Assembly: GCA_965217265.1 (NCBI GenBank)
Contig: CBDCHP010000011.1
Location: 186,001 to 250,000 of the forward strand
Direction of reading: 5' to 3'
DNA: 64,000 nucleotides
DNA from: JAGRGG01 sp965217265
GTDB taxonomy: Bacteria > Pseudomonadota > Alphaproteobacteria > Geminicoccales > Geminicoccaceae
The notes below the pieces were generated by a model. It was not told where the DNA came from, did not search any database, and worked only from the letters and a program-made list of their open reading frames with translations. The first letter of the stretch is position 1. Every line of letters starts with the position of its first letter. The position numbers were made by a program, and so were the translations under genes. Shown here in pieces: positions 8,452 to 17,212 of this stretch.

Positions 8452-9326
8452 CGGAGCGCTGCTTCCAGGAGGGCGGCGCGCGGGTAGGCGTTCTGGTCAA
8501 CCAGCGTTCGGCCCAGCACCCCGCCGACGGGGCTCGCCGAGGCCGTGATCGGCATCGCCATCGCCCAATGGTCGGCGTTGACGACGGCGAGCAGCGTGGA
8601 GTCCGGGATCAGCGCGTCCCGGGCGATCATCTGGCTGTCGTTCAAAGGGTCGGTGCGTGCGATGCGTTGATAGCTCAAGCGCAGCACGCGCGAGAGGCGC
8701 GCGCGCTCGGGCAGGGCCACGATCGAGAACCAGCGGACGTTTTCCGGCAGCCCGTGCCGCTCGAACCAAGCCCGGCGCACGTCGGGCTTCAGGCTGTCGA
8801 TGGCGCCCATGTCGCCGGGGGGGCAGCCGGGCAGGACCAAGCGGTCGAGCAGGTTCTTCAGGCCCGTCGGCAAGGAGGCCGCCACGGGCGAACCGAAGGC
8901 CGACCCGCCGACGCCGATCACGGCCTCGATCCCCGGATCGAGGCCGCAGCCGAGCGCCGTCGCCTCCATGATGTCGGCGAGGCCCTTGGAGTAGCCGACG
9001 AGCACGACCCGCTCGTCCGTCTTGAGCTTCAGCCCATCCAGGTGGCGGCGGATCAGCCGGGCGTTGCGCCCCGAGCTGGAGCGCGGCTCGACCGGGATGT
9101 AGCCGACCTCCCAGCCGCGCGCGCGCAAGGGCACCACCGCGTCGCCGAACGGCCGCGCCAGCCACGCAACGCAGGCACCGTAGATGCCCGGCACCACGAG
9201 AACGCGCGTGCGCCGCCGCGGCGGCTCCAGGCCGACCGGCGCGCCGCTGCCCGGCGCCTCGGCCGGATCGCGGCGCAGGGCCGAAGCGGGCTCGCGGCCG
9301 GTGATCGCCCGCCAGATCTCCCGCAA
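8418..9326 (-). CDS. Alpha/beta hydrolase
   Basis: About 302 residues with an alpha/beta-hydrolase core: VLVVPGIYGACV (HG-like oxyanion strand) and the nucleophile elbow LVGYSKG (Ser113), then VVNADHWAMAM carrying a plausible catalytic His. The substrate is unknown; the spacing is that of esterase/lipase-like proteins. The start is uncertain: TTG 9326 is used, but the frame is open a further ~18 codons upstream with protein-like sequence (PLPGNITDGRGR). The 3' end overlaps the App1 gene tail to tail. Confidence 0.75.
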   Translation of the reverse strand: MREIWRAITGREPASALRRDPAEAPGSGAPVGLEPPRRRTRVLVVPGIYGACVAWLARPFGDAVVPLRARGWEVGYIPVEPRSSSGRNARLIRRHLDGLKLKTDERVVLVGYSKGLADIMEATALGCGLDPGIEAVIGVGGSAFGSPVAASLPTGLKNLLDRLVLPGCPPGDMGAIDSLKPDVRRAWFERHGLPENVRWFSIVALPERARLSRVLRLSYQRIARTDPLNDSQMIARDALIPDSTLLAVVNADHWAMAMPITASASPVGGVLGRTLVDQNAYPRAALLEAALRYVDETLAVSV

Positions 9327-9396
9327 ACGGCCGCGGCCGTCGGTGATGTTGCCCGGCAGAGGGAGGAGGGGGGTTATGGCGTGTGTCCAGGATTAT

Positions 9397-9548
9397 GAAC
9401 GCTTGCGCGTGCGCTCGCCGCGCGGGCTTTTTTCTCTTCTTTTTCGCTACTTGTCACCCGGGCTGGCACGAACGCCGAGGCCGGTCTCGAACAAAAAACA
9501 AAAAAAGAAGAAGAAAAAGCCCGCGCGGCGAGCGCACGCGAAGCGTTC
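9397..9548. repeat. Palindromic gene-end element, copy 2 (complete)
   Basis: A complete copy with arms GAACGCTTGCGCGTGCGCTC (from 9397) and its inverted counterpart ending at 9548. T-rich and A-rich tracts flank a centre that keeps the ACGCCGAGGCCGG core. The final bases TTC overlap the TGA stop of the beta-helix gene on the minus strand. The other end lies about 70 bp upstream of the alpha/beta hydrolase start. Confidence 0.85.
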
Positions 9549-11385
9549 AACCGAACGGCTCGACTCTCACGAGTAGATCATTGAAATCGTTGTCGGGGGC
9601 GAACGCCTTGTCCTCGAAGGCGACGATCAGGGCGCCGTCGTCGTCCCTTGCCGAGAGTGCCCGCACGCCGTCCTTGGGGTTCAGGCGGTTGCCGGGGGCG
9701 GCGTCGAAGTCGACCGCGTGCAGGACGCGGCCCCCGACCTCGCGGCCGTCGCCGTCGAACAGGCGCGGGCGCGGGCCGTCGACCGAGGCCGGCCCCTCCC
9801 CGTCATGGCCGCGAAAGGCGAACGTGCCCCTAAGGTCGTCGTTCAAGGCGGCGCCGTCGGCGAGCAGGAAGAGGCCGAGCCGTTCACCCGCGGCGGGCTC
9901 GGGGATCGTCGCCGCCGCGCCCGGATCGAGCGCCTCGCTGCCCTCGAAGAGAAAGCCGGTCTCGCCGATCGTCCCATCTGTGCCGACGACGTAGTAGCCG
10001 AGCGCGTTGTCCTGCGCCGCCGCGGCGTCCAGGAAGATGAGTCGGAGCGGACCATCGGCGGCGAGTGCCGCCTGATCGACGCCGTTGACGCGCCCAGGAT
10101 CCACCGCCGCCTTCTCGGCGAGCGGCGGCAGGCCGAACGGTGGGGCGTCCGTCGCCTCGAACGCGCCGGCGTCCGGATCCCCGTCGCGCTCAAAGCCGCG
10201 CTGGTCGATCGCCGGGGTATCGGGGTCGGCGGCGCCGATCGCCGGGTTGGCCGCGTCGTCGACGAGTGCCAGCGTCGGCGTCGGCCCGCCGTTGTCGGCG
10301 AGGACGGGGAGGAGCAGGGGGTCGTAGGAACCGTCGGTCGCCGCTAGATCGGCGAAGATCCGGCGAAAATCGGCGCCGGTCGCGTCGTCGGGGCCGCCCC
10401 CGGCTTTGCCCCCTGCTCTGCCGAAGACGTTGCCGCCGCCCGAGTCGATCGCCCCCACCACGTCCTGCGCGACCCCGCCGGTCGTGCGGGCGAGGTTGCC
10501 GGCGATCAGGCTGTTGGCGATCGTGACCGCGGCGCCGTTCGGGACGTAGAGACCGCCGGACGTCGCGTCGTAGCCGACGTTGCCGGCGATGGTGGCGGCG
10601 TCGATCGTGGCACTGCTCCCCGGCGTCACCTCGATCGCGCCGTAGCCGCCGGGCCTGTAGCCGCCGAACAGGGTCTCGTTGCCGGCGATCGTGCTGTTCT
10701 CGATGACGAGGTCGCCGTCGACCAGGACGGCGCTCGGGCCGTTGAAGACCTCGTTGCCGTCGATCGTGCTGCGCTCGACGCTCAAGCGACCCTCGACCGA
10801 GATCGCGGGCACGTAGCCGCCGGCGTTGGCCGTGACCCGGCTCTCGCTCAGCCGTACTTCGGTGCCGTAGCGCGCGGCGATGGCCTGCCCGTAAGACCCG
10901 CCGGTGTCGGCGATGGTGCTGCCGTCGAGCACGAGGCTTCCGCCGTAGAGCGCCGCCCCGACGCCGGCGTCGGAATTGCTGAAGCCTCGGATCGTGCCGC
11001 CGCGCAGGACGATGTCGGCGTCGTAGCCGACGATGCCGCGCGCGGCCCCGTAGCCGCCGTAGGTCGCCTCGATGGTGAGGTCGCGCAAGTCGGCGACGGC
11101 GGTGTCGACGATGAGCGCGTCGGGCGCGATCTTGGGGTCGAAGGCGTCGGTTCGCAGCGTCGCCCCGCCGCCCTCGATCACGACGTCCTCGGTGATGTCG
11201 AGGGCGCCCTTAGTCAGGACGATGACGGCGCCCTCGCCCAAGGACGGGTCGACGCGGACCGTGTCGGCCCCCGCCGTCGCGTTGGCGAGCACCAGCGCCT
11301 CGCGCAAGGACAAGCGGCCGTCGTCGGCGAACGTGTCCGCGTTCGTGTCGACGATGAGCGTCGAGCCCGCCGCAGTGTTCGACAT
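9547..11385 (-). CDS. CSLREA-type beta-helix surface/secreted protein with C-terminal DUF4114-like domain
   Basis: A 612-residue acidic protein. Residues ~10-35 hold the CSLREA-type opening motif (VDTNADTFADDGRLSLREAL). Residues ~60-330 are repeated short strands rich in Gly, Thr, Ser and Asp (IVLRGGTIRG, STIAGN, STIDGN), typical of a right-handed parallel beta-helix. The C-terminal ~170 residues end with DNDFNDLLVRVEP, the Asp-rich signature of DUF4114. There is no N-terminal signal peptide, so type I export or another leaderless route is inferred, as for RTX-like proteins. ATG 11385 is chosen because AAAGG lies 8 bases upstream. It probably acts in surface attachment or polysaccharide binding; no catalytic residues were identified. 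The stop codon lies inside palindromic element copy 2. Confidence 0.85.
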   Translation of the reverse strand: MSNTAAGSTLIVDTNADTFADDGRLSLREALVLANATAGADTVRVDPSLGEGAVIVLTKGALDITEDVVIEGGGATLRTDAFDPKIAPDALIVDTAVADLRDLTIEATYGGYGAARGIVGYDADIVLRGGTIRGFSNSDAGVGAALYGGSLVLDGSTIADTGGSYGQAIAARYGTEVRLSESRVTANAGGYVPAISVEGRLSVERSTIDGNEVFNGPSAVLVDGDLVIENSTIAGNETLFGGYRPGGYGAIEVTPGSSATIDAATIAGNVGYDATSGGLYVPNGAAVTIANSLIAGNLARTTGGVAQDVVGAIDSGGGNVFGRAGGKAGGGPDDATGADFRRIFADLAATDGSYDPLLLPVLADNGGPTPTLALVDDAANPAIGAADPDTPAIDQRGFERDGDPDAGAFEATDAPPFGLPPLAEKAAVDPGRVNGVDQAALAADGPLRLIFLDAAAAQDNALGYYVVGTDGTIGETGFLFEGSEALDPGAAATIPEPAAGERLGLFLLADGAALNDDLRGTFAFRGHDGEGPASVDGPRPRLFDGDGREVGGRVLHAVDFDAAPGNRLNPKDGVRALSARDDDGALIVAFEDKAFAPDNDFNDLLVRVEPFG

Positions 11386-11535
11386 GAAAAGCCTTTCGAT
11401 AGGCAACCTTTTGATGAGGTGGTTTCACCATTTCGCCGTCCTGTCCAGCCAAGCGGAAGGAAAGGGCGAAAATACCGCAGAAGTTTTGTGCCACGGGAAA
11501 CGGACGCGCACGCGGCGCGCCCGAGGCGGCCGCCC

Positions 11536-12441
11536 TCAAGGGCGCGGGGCCGCCTCGGCTTCGAGGAGATCGTCGATCCCGGCCGCCATCCACTCGCGCA
11601 GCAGTGCCTCGCCGTCCTCCTTCAAGTGCATCCCGTCGCCGACGTGACGGCCGACCGCGAGGTTGCCGCTGCCGTCGTCGAGCATCGGCGTGACGTCGAC
11701 GAAGAGGCAGCGTGGCCTCGCGGCGCACAAGGATCCGAGGGTGCGGTTGAGCGCCACAACACCCTCGTTGTGCAAGAGCCGCTGCGCACGCTCGTCGACC
11801 AGCATCACCCCCTTGACGACGAGCGGCACGTTGACGGGCAGGAGGTGGATCGCCTGCTCCATGTTCAGGGCAAAGTCTTTCGGGTCGCGGTACATGAGGT
11901 CGTTGATGCCCACGCCCAGCACGATCGCCCTCGCGTCGCGCAAGGAGCGGTAGTGCGCCAGACGCGCGAGCAGCCGGGCCGAGGTCTCGCCGGAGGCCGA
12001 GAGGTTGACGCTCGGGTAGGGGAGGTCCGAGAGGTTGAGGCGCCTGAGGTGGCTGTCGCCCAGGAAGACGACGGCGCCCTTGGGCGCGGCGCGATCGGCC
12101 GCGATCAGCCGCCTCATGTCGGCCATGAACTCAGGGGTGAACTCCGCCTTGGGCACGAGGCCGAGCTTTAGAAGGGCGCGGTTGACCATGTCGGTCTGGG
12201 TGAGCGCGAAGCCGAGGCCCAAGTGGACGAGGACGAGGTAGACGACGAGGCCGGCGCCGAAGAGCCGGCCGCGGCGGGACGCCCGCCAAGGGGGCCGCGC
12301 CGCGTGCCGTTCGTCCGGCGTCGCGCGCGCCGTCTGAACGGCTTTTGTCCGACTGGCTTTTATCTGGCTGGCCCCGGTTATCCTCGTTCCCAGAGTGTCA
12401 AATAGGGACCGCGGGCGCAAGTCGATGCGGGTCGATGTCAT
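11536..12441 (-). CDS. Membrane-anchored SGNH/GDSL hydrolase
   Basis: About 301 residues. A single membrane helix (about residues 58-80, LFGAGLVVYLVLVHLGLGFAL) anchors a periplasmic SGNH hydrolase domain. The blocks are visible: FLGDSHLRR (nucleophile Ser), SASGET (Gly), GVGINDLMY (Asn) and DGMHLKEDG (Asp-x-x-His). Family members remove acyl or acetyl groups from lipids, polysaccharides or peptidoglycan; the substrate here is unknown. ATG 12441 is the most likely start; an in-frame ATG at 12525 would add 28 residues that overlap the TauE gene end. The gene reads in the same direction as the beta-helix gene 150 bp downstream. Confidence 0.83.
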   Translation of the reverse strand: MTSTRIDLRPRSLFDTLGTRITGASQIKASRTKAVQTARATPDERHAARPPWRASRRGRLFGAGLVVYLVLVHLGLGFALTQTDMVNRALLKLGLVPKAEFTPEFMADMRRLIAADRAAPKGAVVFLGDSHLRRLNLSDLPYPSVNLSASGETSARLLARLAHYRSLRDARAIVLGVGINDLMYRDPKDFALNMEQAIHLLPVNVPLVVKGVMLVDERAQRLLHNEGVVALNRTLGSLCAARPRCLFVDVTPMLDDGSGNLAVGRHVGDGMHLKEDGEALLREWMAAGIDDLLEAEAAPRP

Positions 12442-12484
12442 CAAGGGGTACCACAATTTTGCGTTGAAGGAAGCCTGATAGTTA

Positions 12485-13393
12485 TCAGCTTGCGAGCGTA
12501 TAAGGATCGGCGGGCGTGGCGACAAGGTCGTAGATCAGCTTCGCGCAGACGGTGAGCACGAGGCAGGCGAGCAGGAGCCGCACCTGCTCGGCGCGCAGCC
12601 GGCCGCCGAAGCGGGCGCCGAACTGGGCGCCGACGACGCCGCCCGCGGTCAGGACGAGGCCGAGCACGATGTCGACCGTCTGGTTGATGGTGGCGTGCAA
12701 GAAGGCGGTGATTGCGGCGACGAAGCAGACCTGGAACAAGGAGGTGCCGACGACGACGCCGGTCGGCATGCCGATCAGGTAGATCATCGCCGGGATGAGG
12801 ACGAAGCCGCCGCCGACCCCCATGATCGCCGAGAGGATGCCGACGAACAGGCCGACCGCGGCCGGGACGAGCGCGCTGATGTAGAGGCGCGACTTGGGAA
12901 AGCGCAGCCGCAACGGCAGTCGGTGCAGGCGCGAGTGCTGGTGCGAGCGGCCGGACGGGCGCCCGCCGCCGCGGCTGCGCCACAAAGCACCCAGGCCCTC
13001 GACCAGCATCAGCGTGCCGACGACGCCGAGCAGCAGGACGTAGGACAGCGTGATCACGGTGTCGATGTGGCCGAGACGCACGAACAGGCGAAAGAGCGCC
13101 ATGCCGAGGCCGGTGCCGACGAGCCCGCCCGCCATCAAGACGAGGCCCATGCGCTGGTCGACCGCTTGGCGGCGCATCTGCGCCAGGACGCCCGAGATCG
13201 AGGACGCGAGGATCTGCAGGGCTTGGGTCCCGACCGCGACGGTGGCCGGGATGCCGATGAAGATGAGCAAGGGCGTCATCAAGAAGCCGCCGCCGACGCC
13301 GAACACGCCCGACAGGAACCCGACCCCGCCGCCGAGGCCGAGCAAGAGGAAGAAGTTCACCGACAATTCGGCGATCGGCAGGTAGAGGTCCAT
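12485..13393 (-). CDS. TauE/SafE (TSUP) family sulfite/organosulfonate exporter-like permease
   Basis: A 302-residue polytopic inner-membrane protein with two homologous halves. Each half carries the family glycine motif: GVFGVGGGFL near residue 30 and IMGVGGGFVL near residue 185. About eight hydrophobic segments are visible, with a basic loop (GGRPSGRSHQHSRLHR) between the halves. The family moves sulfite, sulfoacetate or similar sulfur or carbon compounds; the substrate here cannot be told. ATG 13393 is selected because it precedes the first membrane segment. It follows the GNAT/gcv operon on the same strand after a 59-bp gap. Confidence 0.9.
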   Translation of the reverse strand: MDLYLPIAELSVNFFLLLGLGGGVGFLSGVFGVGGGFLMTPLLIFIGIPATVAVGTQALQILASSISGVLAQMRRQAVDQRMGLVLMAGGLVGTGLGMALFRLFVRLGHIDTVITLSYVLLLGVVGTLMLVEGLGALWRSRGGGRPSGRSHQHSRLHRLPLRLRFPKSRLYISALVPAAVGLFVGILSAIMGVGGGFVLIPAMIYLIGMPTGVVVGTSLFQVCFVAAITAFLHATINQTVDIVLGLVLTAGGVVGAQFGARFGGRLRAEQVRLLLACLVLTVCAKLIYDLVATPADPYTLAS

Positions 13394-13452
13394 CGAGCGG
13401 GCTATCCGGACGGGCGAGGCGGGAAGAGCGATGCGCGCCGGACGAGAACCTG

Positions 13453-13902
13453 TCAAGGTGCCCCCGGCCGCTCCCAGCACATGATCGTCTCGCCGCCGAC
13501 GACCTCGCCGGTCGGCACGAAGCCGGCCTTGAGGTAGAGCCGCAGCGCCGCCGCGTTGTCGGGTTTGGCGCCCAGGCGGACGCGGGCGCAGTCGGCTTTG
13601 GCCGCCAAGCACCGCATGACGAGGCCGAGCGCCGCCGTGCCGAGCCCCCGCCCCTGGTGCGCCCCGTCGAGCATGAAGCGCCACAGCCACCAGTCGCCGG
13701 CCTCGGGGTCGCGGCAGACGAGGACGAAGCCGACCGGGACGCCCTCCGCCTCGACGAGGAGCGGCTCGGCCTCGGGGTGCTCGGCCGCCTGGGTCAGCGA
13801 GACGTCGTTCGAGGGGATGAAGCGCTCTTGCCCGGGTTTCAGCCGCATCGCGACGACCGCCGCCCGGTCCTTTGATCGAACCGGGCGCAGGTCGAGCTTC
13901 AC
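13453..13902 (-). CDS. GNAT family N-acetyltransferase
   Basis: A 149-residue GNAT protein with the acetyl-CoA loop HQGRGLGTAAL (Q/R-x-x-G-x-G/A), preceded by strand FMLDG and followed by NAAALRLYLKAGF, the conserved C-terminal helix-strand. It starts with GTG at 13902, only 5 bases after the gcvP stop. It is therefore the last gene of the gcvT-gcvH-gcvP unit and probably shares the glycine riboswitch. Its substrate is unknown. Confidence 0.88.
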   Translation of the reverse strand: MKLDLRPVRSKDRAAVVAMRLKPGQERFIPSNDVSLTQAAEHPEAEPLLVEAEGVPVGFVLVCRDPEAGDWWLWRFMLDGAHQGRGLGTAALGLVMRCLAAKADCARVRLGAKPDNAAALRLYLKAGFVPTGEVVGGETIMCWERPGAP

Positions 13903-13907
13903 GGCGC

Positions 13908-16805
13908 CTACTCGGCCGCCTCGGCGTAGGCATCGGGCGGCGGGCAGGTGCAGACCAAGTTGCGGTCGCCCGCGGCGTTGTCGACCCGCGCCACGGGCGG
14001 CCAGTACTTGTCGTCGCCGCCGCCGATGGGAAAGAACGCGGTCTCCTTCGGGTAGGGGTGCGTCCACTCGCTCAAGAGGAGGCGGTGCGTGTGCGGCGCG
14101 TTCTTGAGCGGGTTGTCGGCCCGATCGAAGCGACCCTCCTCGATCGCCTCGATCTCGTCCCGGATCGCGATCATCGCGTCGCAAAAGCGGTCGATCTCGG
14201 CTTGGCTCTCGCTCTCGGTCGGCTCGATCATCATCGTCTCGGGGACGGGCCAGGACATGGTGGGGGCGTGGAAGCCGAAATCGACCAGACGCTTGGCGAT
14301 GTCCTCGACGCCGACCCCCGTTCGCTCCTTGATCGCGCGGACGTCGATGATGCACTCGTGCGCGACGCGACCCTGCTTGCCCTTGTAGAGGACCTCGAAG
14401 TGGCCCTCCAGCCGCTTGGCGAGGTAGTTCGCGTTCAAGATCGCGACCTCGCTCGCGCGCTTGAGGCCGGCTGGACCCATCATCGCGATGTAGGCCCAGG
14501 AGATCGGCAGGATCGAGGGCGAGCCGTAGGGGGCGGCCGCCACCGTGCCGACCGTCTCGCCGCCCCCCGCCGCCGGGTTGACGCCGCTGACGACCGGGTG
14601 GTCGGGGAGGAAGGGGGCCAGGTGCGCCTTGACGCCGATCGGCCCCATGCCCGGACCGCCGCCGCCGTGGGGGATGCAAAACGTCTTGTGCAGGTTGAGG
14701 TGGCAGACGTCGGCGCCGTAGTCGCCGGGGCGGCACAAGCCCACCTGCGCGTTCAAGTTGGCGCCGTCCAGGTAGACCTGCCCGCCGTGCCCGTGGACGA
14801 TGTCGCAGATGTCGCGGATGCCGGCCTCGAACACGCCGTGCGTCGAGGGATAGGTCACCATGAGTGCCGCGAGGCGGTCCTCGTGCTGCTCGGCCTTGGC
14901 GCGCAAATCATCCAAATCGACGTTGCCGTGCCGGTCGCAGCCGACGACGACGACGCTCATCCCGGCCATCACGGCGGACGCCGGGTTGGTGCCGTGCGCC
15001 GAACTCGGGATCAAGCAGACGTCGCGGTGCTCCTCGCCGCGATCGGCGTGATAGCCCTTGATGACGAGGAGGCCGGTATACTCGCCCTGACTGCCGGCGT
15101 TGGGCTGCAGCGAGACGGCGTCGAAGCCGGTGATCTCGGCCAGCCACGCCTCCAGCTCCTCGAACATCTGGTGGTAGCCCTGCGCCTGCTCCAGGGGCGC
15201 GAACGGGTGCAGGTGGGCGACCTCGTGCCACGTCACCGCCTCCATCTCGGTCGTGGCGTTCAGCTTCATCGTGCACGAGCCGAGCGGGATCATCGAGCGG
15301 TCGAGCGCCACGTCCTTCGCCTGCAAGCGGCGCAGGTAGCGCAGCATTTCGGTCTCGCCGTGGTACGCGTTGAAGACCGGGTGCGTCAGGTAGGGGGTCT
15401 CGCGGCGCAAGCCCTTAGGGATGCCCGACGGCGCCTCGGCGTCCAGGGCGAGCAGGTCGAGCGCGTCGGCCTTGGTCGAGAACACGCACCACAGGGCCTC
15501 GACGTCGCTGCGCCGCGTGGTCTCGTCGAGCGCGATGCCGATCGTGTGCCGGTCGATGACGCGCAGGTTGATCTTGGCCTCGCGCGCCTTGGCGGCGATC
15601 TTCTCGGCCTGCCCCGGCACGTCGACCGTGATCGTGTCGAAGAACGCCCCGTCCGCGACCGCGAAGCCCAGGCGGCGCAGGCCCTCGGCCGCGACCCCGG
15701 CGAGGCGATGCACGCGGCTTGCGATACGCTTGACCCCGTCCGGCCCGTGGTAGACGGCGTAGCAGCCGGCCATGATCGCGAGCAGGACTTGGGCCGTGCA
15801 GATGTTCGAGGTCGCCTTCTCGCGGCGGATGTGCTGCTCGCGGGTCTGGAGCGCCATGCGCAGTGCTAGGCGCCCCTCCTTGTCGTGCGAGACGCCGATG
15901 ATCCTGCCTGGCGTCGCGCGCTTGTGCGCGTCCTTGGTGGCGAAGAAGGCGGCGTGCGGCCCGCCGTAGCCCATCGGCACGCCGAAGCGCTGCGAGGAAC
16001 CGAGCACGATGTCGGCGCCCATCTCGCCGGGGGGCTTGAGGAGGCACAAGGCGAGCAGGTCGCTCGCGACGGCGACGATCGCCTTGTTGGCATGCAGCCG
16101 CTCGATCAAGGGCGTCAGGTCGCGCACCCGGCCGTAGGTGTCGGGGTATTGCAGCAACGCACCGAACGCCGCCTCGTCGGCAAAGTCCTCCGGCTCGCCG
16201 ATCCGCAACTCGATGCTGAGCGGGGCGGCGCGGGTCTTGAGAACGGCCAGCGTCTGCGGGTGGCAGGCCTGATCGACGAGGAAGACGTTGGACTTGGCCT
16301 TGCCGACGCGCTTGGCCATCGTCATCGCCTCCGCCGCCGCCGTCGCCTCGTCGAGCAGGGAGGCGTTGGCGATCTCCAGCCCGGTCAGGTCGATTACCAT
16401 CTGCTGGTAGTTGAGCAGCGCCTCCAAGCGCCCCTGGCTGACCTCGGCCTGGTAGGGGGTGTAGGCCGTGTACCAGCCGGGGTTCTCCAGGATGCGGCGG
16501 ACGATGACGCCGGGCGTCACGGTGCCGTAGTAGCCCGTACCGATCATCGTGACGAAGACCCGGTTGCGGGCCATCATCTGGCGGAGACGCGAGAGCGCGT
16601 CGCGCTCGGAGCGGGGCTGCGGCAGGTCGAGCGGGCACTCCAGGCGGATCGCGGCCGGCACCGTCTCCTCGATCAGGGCGTCGAGCGACGCGGCCCCGAC
16701 GGCCCCCAGCATCGCCTCGATCTCGCCCCCGTCCGGGCCGATGTGCCGGCGCACGAAATCGTCGTGCGCCTCCAGTTCCGCCAAACTCGGCTGCCGCAGA
16801 TCCAT
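13908..16805 (-). CDS. gcvP: Glycine dehydrogenase (decarboxylating), P-protein
   Basis: The PLP-dependent P-protein of the glycine cleavage system. It decarboxylates glycine and passes the aminomethyl group to lipoyl-GcvH. It is one 965-residue polypeptide, the undivided form rather than the split GcvPA/GcvPB form. The PLP lysine is in NLHKTFCIPHGGGG near residue 705, and the N-terminal half carries the usual RHIGP, GTGYYGT and PYQAEVSQGR blocks. ATG 16805 lies 15 bp after gcvH. No defect seen. Confidence 0.97.
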   Translation of the reverse strand: MDLRQPSLAELEAHDDFVRRHIGPDGGEIEAMLGAVGAASLDALIEETVPAAIRLECPLDLPQPRSERDALSRLRQMMARNRVFVTMIGTGYYGTVTPGVIVRRILENPGWYTAYTPYQAEVSQGRLEALLNYQQMVIDLTGLEIANASLLDEATAAAEAMTMAKRVGKAKSNVFLVDQACHPQTLAVLKTRAAPLSIELRIGEPEDFADEAAFGALLQYPDTYGRVRDLTPLIERLHANKAIVAVASDLLALCLLKPPGEMGADIVLGSSQRFGVPMGYGGPHAAFFATKDAHKRATPGRIIGVSHDKEGRLALRMALQTREQHIRREKATSNICTAQVLLAIMAGCYAVYHGPDGVKRIASRVHRLAGVAAEGLRRLGFAVADGAFFDTITVDVPGQAEKIAAKAREAKINLRVIDRHTIGIALDETTRRSDVEALWCVFSTKADALDLLALDAEAPSGIPKGLRRETPYLTHPVFNAYHGETEMLRYLRRLQAKDVALDRSMIPLGSCTMKLNATTEMEAVTWHEVAHLHPFAPLEQAQGYHQMFEELEAWLAEITGFDAVSLQPNAGSQGEYTGLLVIKGYHADRGEEHRDVCLIPSSAHGTNPASAVMAGMSVVVVGCDRHGNVDLDDLRAKAEQHEDRLAALMVTYPSTHGVFEAGIRDICDIVHGHGGQVYLDGANLNAQVGLCRPGDYGADVCHLNLHKTFCIPHGGGGPGMGPIGVKAHLAPFLPDHPVVSGVNPAAGGGETVGTVAAAPYGSPSILPISWAYIAMMGPAGLKRASEVAILNANYLAKRLEGHFEVLYKGKQGRVAHECIIDVRAIKERTGVGVEDIAKRLVDFGFHAPTMSWPVPETMMIEPTESESQAEIDRFCDAMIAIRDEIEAIEEGRFDRADNPLKNAPHTHRLLLSEWTHPYPKETAFFPIGGGDDKYWPPVARVDNAAGDRNLVCTCPPPDAYAEAAE

Positions 16806-16820
16806 GATGAGTTCCTTGAA

Positions 16821-17195
16821 TCAGTCCAGGGTCTTGAGGAACGCTTGGTAGGCGTCCTTGTCCATCAAATCGTCGAGCTCGCCCGTGTCGCTCAGCTTGA
16901 CCTTGAAGAACCAGGCCGAGCCCTCGGCGTCGCTGTTGACCTTGTCGGGCGTGGCTTCGAGGTCCTCGTTGCGCTCGACGACCTCGCCGGTCACCGGCGA
17001 GAACACTTCGGACGCCGCCTTGACGCTCTCGACCACGGCGGCGTCGCCGCCCTTGGTCACCTCGCGGCCGACCTCGGGCAGTTCGACGTAGACGACGTCG
17101 CCGAGCTGTTCTTGCGCGTGGTCGGTGATGCCGATCGTGGCGACGTCGCCGTCGAGCTTCACCCACTCGTGCTCAGGGCTGTAGCGGACGCTCAT
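16821..17195 (-). CDS. gcvH: Glycine cleavage system H protein
   Basis: The 124-residue lipoyl carrier shuttles the aminomethyl group between GcvP, GcvT and the dihydrolipoyl dehydrogenase. The lipoylation site is Lys59 in VESVKAASE, and the sequence opens RYSPEHEWVKL as usual. It lies 17 bp after gcvT and 15 bp before gcvP, clearly in one operon. Confidence 0.97.
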   Translation of the reverse strand: MSVRYSPEHEWVKLDGDVATIGITDHAQEQLGDVVYVELPEVGREVTKGGDAAVVESVKAASEVFSPVTGEVVERNEDLEATPDKVNSDAEGSAWFFKVKLSDTGELDDLMDKDAYQAFLKTLD

Positions 17196-17212
17196 GCTGT
17201 TGATCTCCTCGT

